A DNA stretch of 64,000 nt from a virus, in IMG/VR virus record IMGVR_UViG_3300009514_000005, positions 62,001 to 126,000 of that record. One strand, 5' to 3'. Positions 1-9,100 of the stretch are shown here, one piece after another. The position numbers and the translations under genes were made by a program. The notes below the pieces were generated by a model. That model made no database searches. It had not been told where the DNA came from and saw nothing but the letters and a program-made list of their open reading frames with translations. Numbering within the stretch: position 1 is the first letter of the stretch; every line of letters starts with the position of its first letter.

Positions 1-87
1 GCTATCCAGCTCAACAAGAGATGCCAGAGCAACCTTTCGATCTTCCCTTGTGCTTAGCACCTTTGAGACTGAACTTATAATAGACAT
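1..87 (-). CDS. Partial unknown protein, N-terminus only
   Basis: A minus-strand reading frame starts with ATG at 87 and stays open to the left edge. Its visible protein begins MSIISSVSKVLSTREDRKVA (29 codons seen). An AAGGA sequence lies about nine bases upstream of the ATG, which supports the start. It follows the small membrane-protein gene in the same direction. The visible part is helical and charged, with no recognisable motif. The function is unknown. Confidence 0.55.
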   Translation of the reverse strand, partial: MSIISSVSKVLSTREDRKVALASLVELDS

Positions 88-118
88 CTATTCGATTCCT
101 TACGAAAAATAACTATCT

Positions 119-412
119 CTATCTTACTATTTTTGGCTTAGTTTTTCTCTTCTTCTTTGCAGCTTTTTTCTTTGGCCGTTTCTTGGTGGCCTTTTCCCAA
201 TTACCATCAATTTCCTGACCGTCAGTCACAGTGGATGCCTGATCTTCCACCCGACCCTTTTCGGTCATTTCCTGCGTTCTTTTATTGACCTGCTTTTTAA
301 GCCACCGGAACAAAAAGAATGCCCCAATACTAAAAAGACCACCCACGATCCAAGAAATTGGACCACTGTTAAAAAATTTTAAAACTGATTCGATTAATCC
401 TACTGGCTCCAT
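119..412 (-). CDS. Small membrane protein with lysine-rich tail
   Basis: The product is about 97 residues. One hydrophobic stretch near residues 18-37 (ISWIVGGLFSIGAFFLFRWL) is a likely single membrane span. It is followed by a charged region and a very basic C-terminus rich in KKRPKKKAAKKKRK. I chose the second ATG (412) because GGGAG lies six bases upstream; the first ATG at 433 would overlap the lipoprotein gene by 34 bases and has only a weak ribosome site. It is next to a holin-like gene and a lipoprotein gene, so a role in lysis or envelope disruption is an inference. The basic tail could bind nucleic acid or membrane phosphates. Confidence 0.7.
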   Translation of the reverse strand: MEPVGLIESVLKFFNSGPISWIVGGLFSIGAFFLFRWLKKQVNKRTQEMTEKGRVEDQASTVTDGQEIDGNWEKATKKRPKKKAAKKKRKTKPKIVR

Positions 413-1320
413 GACCAACTCCCTTTTTTCCATTCACCTATTACAGATCTTCCCTTCACAGTGAGAAGCCTTAATACATGGGGATCTTTCTTTTTGAATT
501 TGAACTTCGCCTTGGTTTTAAACTTATGCTTGTCGTCCAAAACAATTACTGAAGTTGACGGATCCCCTTCTACTTCAATCTTACCATTTTTATGACGCAC
601 TATGGGGATTGGAAGTGGGGCAAATCCAGAATCATACACAGCCACCAAAACATTCAAGTAAACATCAGGGAACTGCCCCTGGGAAATATACCCGTCAAGA
701 ACACAAATCCTGGGCCCCGTTTTTGCCAAAGCCTCATTGAGTTTAATCTCCGCAATCCCACCTGTTAAAGTGAGGTTTTTTCTATAGGCTATCCCGCATC
801 CATTCAGCTCCACGCTGACTTGACCGACCCCGCCCACATCAACCCTAAGGTACGAATCCAAGCTCCCTGTGAGCTTTCTAGTGTCTCCCAACCAAGTCTC
901 ACCATCTGTCATCCTAATAGCCAAATATCCCCTAAAGGAATGAATCTGGATCCCGGAGTTTTCTTCATTGGGAAGCTCCGGAGAAACCGTCATAGAAATC
1001 AAACAATCCCGATCAATTTTTCCAGGAATAATAATTGGAATTTCTTCTGACCCATCGTACCGAAAAGAGTAATCAATTGAGCATCGGCCTGAATAAACCT
1101 TGATCGATCCCTTGTAATAGGAAGCGATTTTAATACCCAAGTTTTGATATTTTTTTCCCTTTTCGAGAGAGCAAACTCCAAGACCATTCCACCTCTTTCC
1201 ACAGGCGATGATTTCTGCTGAAGGATAAATAGACTGAATCGCAGGAAGAGCGGGATCCGGCCTAACTTTACCGGCACAACCAACAAGAACAAAGATAAGA
1301 GAAAAAATTAAATACTTCAT
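400..1320 (-). CDS. Predicted outer-membrane or periplasmic lipoprotein
   Basis: The 306-residue product starts with a signal peptide (MKYLIFSLIFVLVGC) that ends in a lipobox LVGC, so Cys15 should be lipidated after cleavage. The rest is beta-rich and has several cysteines (for example ACGKRW, GVCSLEK, GRCSIDY and RDCLIS), with no catalytic motif that I recognise. The start is supported by an AGGAGG ribosome site just upstream. It sits beside a holin-like gene and a small membrane protein. A spanin-like, superinfection-exclusion or lysis-related envelope role is possible, but it is far longer than a typical o-spanin, so I do not assign one. Confidence 0.75.
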   Translation of the reverse strand: MKYLIFSLIFVLVGCAGKVRPDPALPAIQSIYPSAEIIACGKRWNGLGVCSLEKGKKYQNLGIKIASYYKGSIKVYSGRCSIDYSFRYDGSEEIPIIIPGKIDRDCLISMTVSPELPNEENSGIQIHSFRGYLAIRMTDGETWLGDTRKLTGSLDSYLRVDVGGVGQVSVELNGCGIAYRKNLTLTGGIAEIKLNEALAKTGPRICVLDGYISQGQFPDVYLNVLVAVYDSGFAPLPIPIVRHKNGKIEVEGDPSTSVIVLDDKHKFKTKAKFKFKKKDPHVLRLLTVKGRSVIGEWKKGSWSWSQ

Positions 1321-1331
1321 GATGACCTCCT

Positions 1332-1359
1332 AAAAAAAGAGCCTAGCATAAAACTAGGC
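1332..1359 (-). terminator. Intrinsic terminator between lysis genes
   Basis: On the minus strand, GCCTAG pairs with CTAGGC (positions 1354-1359 and 1341-1346) around a seven-base loop. TC and seven T residues follow directly (complement of 1332-1338). This is a standard rho-independent shape. It lies after the 99-residue membrane-protein gene and immediately before the ribosome site of the lipoprotein gene, so it would reduce expression of the lipoprotein and membrane-protein genes downstream. Confidence 0.55.
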
Positions 1360-1389
1360 CCAATACTCATAACAGGAGGATTCAAACGG

Positions 1390-1689
1390 CTATTTTGTTC
1401 TTTGGGGTAAAACTTTATCAATAAGATCCGCAAGCTTTTCGGCAATCGCAGAAACCTTATGCAAAGTTTTTGCAGCCAAATGAATAATAGATAAAGGCTT
1501 TTCTGTTTTAAATAGTCTTAACCCTAGCTCTACAGCTCCAGCGATGACCAAAATGCCTTTTCCTTCTCCGGGAATTAAGGCCAAAATTTTGTCAAAAATG
1601 TCCGGACCTGCGACCTCTTGAGCAAACGCTATCACTGGATAAATAAAAGCCAATATAAATATTGAAATTGTTAAATATAGATTTTTCAT
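1390..1689 (-). CDS. Small secreted or membrane protein, holin-associated
   Basis: The product is 99 residues. The N-terminus (residues 1-23, ending VIAFAQ) looks like a cleavable signal peptide or a membrane anchor. A second mildly hydrophobic segment is near residues 43-58 (KGILVIAGAVELGLRL). The C-terminal half is an amphipathic helix. It overlaps the holin gene by four bases (ATGA), which suggests translational coupling. An accessory or antiholin-like lysis role is an inference from the neighbour; no family was recognised. Confidence 0.65.
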   Translation of the reverse strand: MKNLYLTISIFILAFIYPVIAFAQEVAGPDIFDKILALIPGEGKGILVIAGAVELGLRLFKTEKPLSIIHLAAKTLHKVSAIAEKLADLIDKVLPQRTK

Positions 1690-2153
1690 GGTTTCTCCTT
1701 TGTTTCTTCCTCTTTATTATCCTTCATTACCTTCAAAAATTTAACTAAATTTTTCGGTACCGGAATTCCTATTTGACAAGAGTTTTCTAAAATAGACAAG
1801 CCCTCAGTAATTGCCAGGAAAGACTCTATCATGGTAGCTGCCGCTTTTATTGGAAGCACCCTGTCAACCAAATTACCTGTCGCAACAAGGATAAAATAAA
1901 CACAAACCTTTACTGCAACTCTGCAAAATTCTGGAGTATTTAAATCACCTGTTTTGGCAGACTTTATAACTCCTAAAATAGTATCGAAAATGATTAGGCA
2001 TATGAGTATAAAAAGGGCCTCTTTTTCGGTACCGTAAAGCCAATTAAACCAACAAGCAAATAGGGAAATAGCCGCCTTAAACCAATAATGATCCACTACA
2101 TTTGAAATGATTGTCTTACAGGTAAAAGCGGTCAAATGATAGGTATGAGACAT
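1686..2153 (-). CDS. Phage holin (holin 4 / toxin-secretion holin family)
   Basis: The product is about 155 residues with two or three membrane spans (near residues 23-40, 45-62 and 83-100). The pattern matches the phage holin 4 family: aromatic-rich first span, then an FDTILGVIKSAKTGDL-like loop, and a C-terminal EGLSILENSCQIGIPVPKNL segment. Holins form the inner-membrane lesions that trigger lysis. ATG at 2153 is preferred over TTG at 2159 because AAGGA sits about seven bases before it. No endolysin is visible next to it. Confidence 0.8.
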   Translation of the reverse strand: MSHTYHLTAFTCKTIISNVVDHYWFKAAISLFACWFNWLYGTEKEALFILICLIIFDTILGVIKSAKTGDLNTPEFCRVAVKVCVYFILVATGNLVDRVLPIKAAATMIESFLAITEGLSILENSCQIGIPVPKNLVKFLKVMKDNKEEETKEKP

Positions 2154-2192
2154 TAGCAATTCCTTTAATCAAGGATACCACTCAATGCTAAA

Positions 2193-2927
2193 TTATTCAT
2201 AAAGATCTGTTTTGTCTTGAGCGGCTTGTAAGCTTGATCCAGATCCAGTCAGGTAAACGGTCATTATTCCGCTAACAGAAGACTCAAGTTTTGCCTTAAC
2301 ATCATTAGCATCTGCTGTAATTGCCCCACCATCATGCTTCAAGGTAACCGTAATATCGTTTCCGCTCACTCCAACTGTTGTCGTAGCGTACACTCCACTT
2401 GGGTCTACATATAAAATGCTAGCGTCTCTAACAGATCTTATTGGATGAAGCGTTAAGTCTTGAATAACATAACCTTTATGGGGCCAATCAAAATTACTTA
2501 AATCTTCAGAGATAACATCAAGGCCAGAGGTGCCAGCAAAAAAATCAGCTCCAGATGGTCCAGCCCGATATTCGTCTGTGAGTTCCCTTAAGGCTTTTTG
2601 ATAAATCTCAACTTCTTTTGCAGTAACACCTGTTTCAGCCACTTTGTCATGAACCAAAATTTTAAAAGCGTTGTCCCAGATAATTTCTCGATTATCTCTT
2701 ATTTTTTGAAGCTTAGTATTTCTTTCTGATTGGACCATTGAATCGGCTCCATTATGAGCCGCCAAAATTGCATCAGCATCAGCTTGATTTTTTTCAGAAC
2801 CATAATATTTTAAAGCCCAATCATAAATGGCCTTTGCTCTGGCAGGAGTCTTTACAACATCAACCCCAAGCTCATTAATTAAGCCATCCAAGTAAACATC
2901 GCTTTCTTTTACTAACAGCTTAAACAT
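2193..2927 (-). CDS. Unknown tail-fibre-region protein
   Basis: The product is 244 residues. The first 130 residues are helical, and the rest are beta-rich with VSG-containing turns (TVGVSGND, SSVSGIM). The N-terminal VYLDGLINELG resembles RDGLIKELG in the small gene just upstream in transcription, so the two may share a short module. Its position right after the giant fibre gene suggests a fibre accessory protein, chaperone or distal virion protein. The start has GAGGT just upstream. No family was recognised. Confidence 0.65.
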   Translation of the reverse strand: MFKLLVKESDVYLDGLINELGVDVVKTPARAKAIYDWALKYYGSEKNQADADAILAAHNGADSMVQSERNTKLQKIRDNREIIWDNAFKILVHDKVAETGVTAKEVEIYQKALRELTDEYRAGPSGADFFAGTSGLDVISEDLSNFDWPHKGYVIQDLTLHPIRSVRDASILYVDPSGVYATTTVGVSGNDITVTLKHDGGAITADANDVKAKLESSVSGIMTVYLTGSGSSLQAAQDKTDLYE

Positions 2928-2929
2928 GA

Positions 2930-3118
2930 CTACCTCTGCTCGATTGATTGTAAATATACTTGTCTGTCCGAACTACCGTCATCTTTTAATCCGACAACAC
3001 CTAACCATGGAACAACCTGTAATTTCACTATTGGCCCACCTAATTCCTTAATAAGCCCATCTCTGTTGAACCCTTCCGGGATATCTTTAGAATTTATCGT
3101 GATATTGAATACCTGCAT
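2930..3118 (-). CDS. Small hypothetical protein (62 residues)
   Basis: This small gene lies between the giant fibre gene and the 244-residue gene, with only a few bases on each side and a GGGAT ribosome-like site. The product has a beta-hairpin-like N-terminus (MQVFNITINSKDIP) and a DGLIKELGG motif that recurs in the next gene as DGLINELGV. The function is unknown. Compact packing in the operon is the main support that it is expressed. Confidence 0.55.
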   Translation of the reverse strand: MQVFNITINSKDIPEGFNRDGLIKELGGPIVKLQVVPWLGVVGLKDDGSSDRQVYLQSIEQR

Positions 3119-3129
3119 TTTTCTATCCC

Positions 3130-6100
3130 TTACTTAGCTTGAGTGTTTTGATAATAAAGGGACTCAACGGAGCCTCCATCATCTTTTTCATTCATAAATC
3201 CTTTACCCGGTTGGACTTGAACTCTCATTGCTGGCCCACCCGTGATTACATCAGGCTTAAAATTGTAATCAATTACTTCTCCAGCTGTTGGCGGATTGGA
3301 TGCCTGAGGAGTCGCATCGTGAAGCTGAACACCCAAGATTCTTCCCTTAGTTAAGTTTGAAGCTCCACTTGAATCACCTTGTTTTGTTATAGAAAAAACG
3401 TCTCCGTTCGGACTCTTTAGCCCTTGACTCTCTTGGTAAAAAAGATTTGGCGATGCTCCATCAAAAAGTGTTGTCACGGTTTTTCCAGTTAGCGGTGTGC
3501 TGATATCTGGTATTTTAGCGACCACTTGGTCTGGGTAACCATCAGCACCTTGTCGGTCGTAAATAACATAGAGGCTTGTGGCACTTGTCCAGATAATTTT
3601 ATGGAGGGATCTTCTACCAAACCTTTGAGTGCCACTTGAGGACGAGTGCCCAGCAAATTTGTCTATCTGATTCACACCGTCACCAATATCAGCAATCGCT
3701 GTAAATACTGGAGTTGCCACAGTCAAGTCGGAACACGTAGACAAATTAATTTGAGTGATGACCGCATCGTTGTAAGAAACAACTGCTATTTTGTTTCCGT
3801 TCACAGCATAACCAATCGGAACATCCTGGAGAGTTGAGTTGGCATTTGCAATTTGAATTCTTGTCTGCCAAGTGACTGCATCATCGTTCGTATACCACAT
3901 ATGCATTGCGGTTGGAGATGGGCCGTTGTCGCAACCGATGATCATCATTCTATCGCCTGCTGCTCCATTATCCCCTACATGGAAAATATATGGTGAAGTT
4001 GATAACAATGCTGCGTCTGTCCCACCTGTTTTTACTACGGCGGGTGTACTCCAACTTGCTCCGCTATCAGATGAAACGGTGGTATACCCTTTTGCGGTTG
4101 TGACATTAATGGCAAAAATAAAATGCTTTGTTCCTCTTTGAACAAGTTCAACGGCGGTATAATCTTGTCCTGCATCCGGTATTGCAATAACCCCGGTCAT
4201 GCTTAGGTTTCCGCCAGCATCTATTGTTCCGTAATTGACATCGATTCTCCAATTAGCTCCATCATAATTTGGATAGGCTGCAACAACTTTGTTACTTGAA
4301 TCAATCGTTATTTTTGGCCCGTAGACATGATAATCTGTAACCGCACTTGTTTGGCCAAAATTATAAACGTCCGTGGTTACACCAGTGCTTTTGTTGTAGA
4401 GGGTCACATAATATCTAGCTTCAGTTGCTCTTTCTGCAATGGTTACAACGTAATTATCGTTTTCATCCCAGTGCCATACTTCTGCATCTGTTGCTTTATC
4501 CCAGACTTTAGGTGGAACCTCGAAAAATTGCTCGTTTGTTGGATTAAATTCTCGTTCAGTATAAGAGTTAACAACTACCTCATCAAAACCTGTAGTAGAA
4601 TCTTCCTTCTCAAAGGTTGTATAAAGTCTATCCGAAAAGGACTGAACTATAGGGTGTCCTAAGAAGTTAGTAAAACTTGGTTTATTTGCTATATCCGTTT
4701 CTTCCGCATCAAAAATAGGATCATTAGAAGCCGTTGGAGTAGTGTCATACAATCTCACCACTTTTGCTTGACCATTAGCTAACCAACTGACGGGTGCTGT
4801 ATTTTTGTGAATCCATCCCAACCAAGTCACTCCCCCTACAGATTCTACCCAAGATTCAGTAAATCTATTTGAGGCATCCCCAACTTTAACAACTGTATAG
4901 TCAAAACTGGCAGCTATGTTTGAAACATCCCAAACTTTGATCCAGTGTAAAGCAGCAGCATCAACACCACCGTTTACTTGAGAATGGGGGAAGCCAATAC
5001 TTTGAGTAGAAGTCCAGATCATGTTATTTATAAATCTACGGTGGAAGCTACCGTTTGTAGCAGCAGATGTATTCCCATTGTAATAATCAATACCGTTCAA
5101 AGTTTCATGCCATGAAGTTCTAATATTAACGGGTGCTCCACCTACGGATGGTGTAGGGGTATTCAGGGTTATAATAGTTAGATACAAGTATCCGGGGTTT
5201 ACGGCCTCAGTTGCAGAAACAACAGCTAATTTACTCCCGTTGTCACTAAGTTTAACCCTGAAAATAAAATCTCTTACTGTGGATGTTCCTATATCTGAAA
5301 CCGATAGAGCTGTTTCCCAATTTCCTGAAAAATCAACGGCATCGATCCAGTGGTGCTTTAAGTTATAAGAGCCCACAGCTTCGGTTGATGTCACTCCTAA
5401 ACGAGTAGCTCCTGCAACATCTGGATCTTCTGTAACTATGAGAGATATCGGAGCATCTGACTGAGCAACAGCAGCAGTAGCTCCATCTTTTACCGAAGAT
5501 GATGTTCCAGCGGCTCCTCCGGGTTTGTTCGAGAACGTAACGCCATCATCTTCTGACACTACTATTACAATGTTATTACTGATACTCTCTACAAATACAG
5601 CGTAAATTCTACTATTAAGAGTATCCTCAACCCAACTAACAGGATGATTAGTAAAAACATTTCCAGCATGAAGTGAAGATCCAGTGTTAGATTCAGATAA
5701 AGTTAAAGACCCTGTGTCTAAAAGAGTGCCGTAAGCTGCCTGCATTCTAGGAGTGGAGGCATCATTCTTATGAAACCAGATTACTACTTTCTTGTTTTTG
5801 ATTCTTACTCTAGGAGGAACAGTGTACCAATACTGGTCTGAAGCAGTGTGGCTTGTTCCCACAGTAAACCAATCTGGAGAAGTTCCAGGAAACCAATTAT
5901 CTCCACCGTCTACAGTGGTTTCAAATTCATAGGAAGCATCCGTTGTTGGGCCTACTATCCCGACCCTAACACCGAACAAAGGAAAATCTGGGTCAAAGCG
6001 AACATCCCAAGCAGGTTCATCTGCTGTTTTATTTCTGGTTTGCTTAGGCTGTTTTTTCCAAGTATTAGCAAAAAGTTCTGTCCTTAACCCATAGTTATTA

Positions 6101-9100
6101 TAAACAGCCTGTTGGATATCATCTGTCTCATCAACTGTGACCTCTTTTTCTGAAAGAACATGAATCTCACCGGCACCTTCAGAAGAAACTACAATCATGT
6201 TTCCAGCATACCCTTCATCGTCAACATTTGGTTTCTTAATGATATCTTCAGGTGTTCCACTGAATTGAAATTCACTTAATTTTATAGAAGCATCATCAAA
6301 CTTTAACGTTCCTGATTTTCCACCACTTGATGCACCCAAGAATATATTTGTTGTTGTTGATTTAGCTTGGAAAAATACTCTTTTTAACCCTGTAGTAGTG
6401 TGAGTTTGGGCATACAAATTTTCCCCAGGAGCAACATAAGACCCATCTCGAACAGCGATATGATGATCCATTGTTCCCGATAACGATATGGCATCTGATT
6501 CAGCCTTATAAAATTTTCCTGGTTCCGTTACAAAATCTTGCTCAATGAAACCACTGCCTCCACCATCTTGAACAACATTAACTTCGCCTGAAACTATAGT
6601 TACGCTAGAAGTGCCATTCTCTGTTTTGTTCCAACCAGTAAAATCAGTTGGGAAATCCCCATTAGTAAGTAATTCTGGCCCTAGGGCTGGGAATAATAAT
6701 TTTTGAGTTAAAATTCTTCCCAAACCATTGTGGGCAAAACTATTTTCAATTAATTTGTAAACACCAAAAACATCGGAACCATTTGATCCAAATTGGGTGG
6801 CAAAATATAAATTATTATCTGAAGAAGTGTTTGTAATTATGTGATTCGGAACGGGTGTTCCGGTGTCTGGAACATGAGTCCATACATGATAACCGTTATT
6901 AAATTCACATGAAAAAATAATTTCTGTTGCCGAAATTGCATAAATCGAATGCTTCATCTTGGCATAGTTTCTTCCAAGACTATGTTGGGTATTGTCCAGA
7001 CCTTCAGCGTAGAAAGAAAGGTATTGGCCAGTCCCAAGATGGGCGTCGTAATTAATTTCAAAATCAGAAATGGCTGGGGTAGTTGGGTTCCCCAAATCAA
7101 TCATATGAATATGTTTTGTCCTAGTCGCTGTAGAATTAACTATGGCAGTAGAACCATCATCTGCCTGAGTTGTCGTCCCTGACTGGACACTTAAAAATAA
7201 TTTTTTCAAACGGAGGTGTGCCCCCACTATTACCTGCCATTTTGTTTCGGCGTTGGTGTCTGGAAGAACTTGTTCTGTCGCCCAGTTATTCGCCAAGTTT
7301 TGATCCTTAGTATAAGCGTGTCTTAATCTTCTATTTCCAGCATCATTAGAGGAATAAACTACACTAACAAGATCATCTCCTGGTGTGTCTGGGTCATCAA
7401 TGGCCGATAATTTATATGGGGCAAAATTATGAACGTTAGTTAATTTTTGAGAAGTGGTTGTTGCCCCACTTTTAGGATTTTCTCTTCCTGCGAAGTTTGC
7501 CCCATCATCAGTTGACTTGTAGATGTCCATGGTTGATGAGGTAGTCAATGCGGCCAAATAGATGTTTCCGTTAGGGCTTCTTACAACTTGCAAGGCCGTT
7601 CTTGATTGACCTGCTGCTGGATCAGAAATAGTTCCAGCTCCATGGGCTGAGGAATCAGAAAGACTTAATGACAGTTCTTCATCTGCCGTAATAGTCCCAT
7701 AAACACCTCGAACCTCTCTATTCCCGCCACCATCTTTATGTACAAATCCAATAAAAACTTTTCCTGTATTATCAATATCTGCAACTGGACTATCTTTCAC
7801 ATAATCTGGTTGACCGACTCCATCATCCCAACCACCAACTAAAACTGTTGCCCACTTTTCATCTATTCTTCTTTCTGGGCCACTTCCAACTTTATAAGAG
7901 ACAGATAACATTGCCCCTGTTTTTTCAGAGACTTGAGCAAAAAGTTTATAGTTTCCATCCGGGGAAACAGCCATGTCTTTAAGGGTTACATCATTTGGAT
8001 TAAGAGCATCGACAAGAACTGGTTCAGACCAATTTTCCGTGTCGTCTAATGAATTTGGTTTGATATCAATGTTTGGATGCATTAAGAATTTTCTCTGATC
8101 CGCAACTAATACTGTGGCCGATGCTGGCTCACCAGCTCTTGTTGAGTTCGCTCCTGAAACACTGGAGATCTCACCGCTAGTTCCATTGATATAGAAAACA
8201 TCACCAAGAGTTAATCCGGAATAACCAGTAACCTCTGCACCTAAAATAAGATCAACCGAATCAAGAGCACTTCCAGAAACAGCTACAAAACCGCTGAAAA
8301 ATTCAGATCTATGATCAGGATTAACATAAGGAGTTAAAAATCCATCGTCTTGATATAGCGTTGAAGCATCATCAGTCGTATTGGTCCTAAATAAAAGAGG
8401 CTCAACGGTCATCCCAATGGGCCTTGTCGCGGCCCTGTGAAATGCAGCAGCCGTTAAATCAACAACACCGTAGCCAAGTTTTGGAAGAATAGAATTTGTC
8501 TCACTTGCCTTAAGAGAGAATGACCCGGAATCAATCGATATTTTAAATTTTTCCTCATCACTAACAATCGTGAAGACACCAGAACCAGTAGCAGCGTCCA
8601 TTTTGGTTTTAATATCACTAGCTAAATTTGTGAAAGGGTATGGATAATCGCCATTAGCGATCGTCAAAGGAAGGTCAGATCCACCTTGATTAAAAGTCAG
8701 TTTATTATTTGTATTATCAATTGTAATAATATTTTTTAGCTGGGGATATGCAGCATTTGGAGTTCCGAAGCTTTCGCCAAGTCTTAAGCCTCGAACAATG
8801 GTTACACCATCAATAGTCTGTAAAACAGTAACCTTAGTTTTTCCAACAGCAGTTTGCTCAACAGTGGCCCCAACAAAATCAATCTCTTTAACATCTCCAT
8901 CAATAAGAGATCCATTTTCTTTTACTGCAAGAGGATCTCCGCCTGCACCTCCCCCAAGGTTAAGAAAGGGCCTCCTGTCAATTAAGGACGCGATATTGGT
9001 AAGCGTTGTTATATCGCCAGAACCATTTGTTTCAAGGATTACAGTGAGTGCTTCCATGTTTGCAGCAGCAACACTAGGAAGATTATCGTCTTTTATAGCA

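Noticed and set aside
349-362. TCCAAGAAATTGGA, similar to the 14-mer repeat
   Set aside because: The centre differs from TCCAATYRATTGGA by two positions, so it was not counted as a copy, although the outer arms match.
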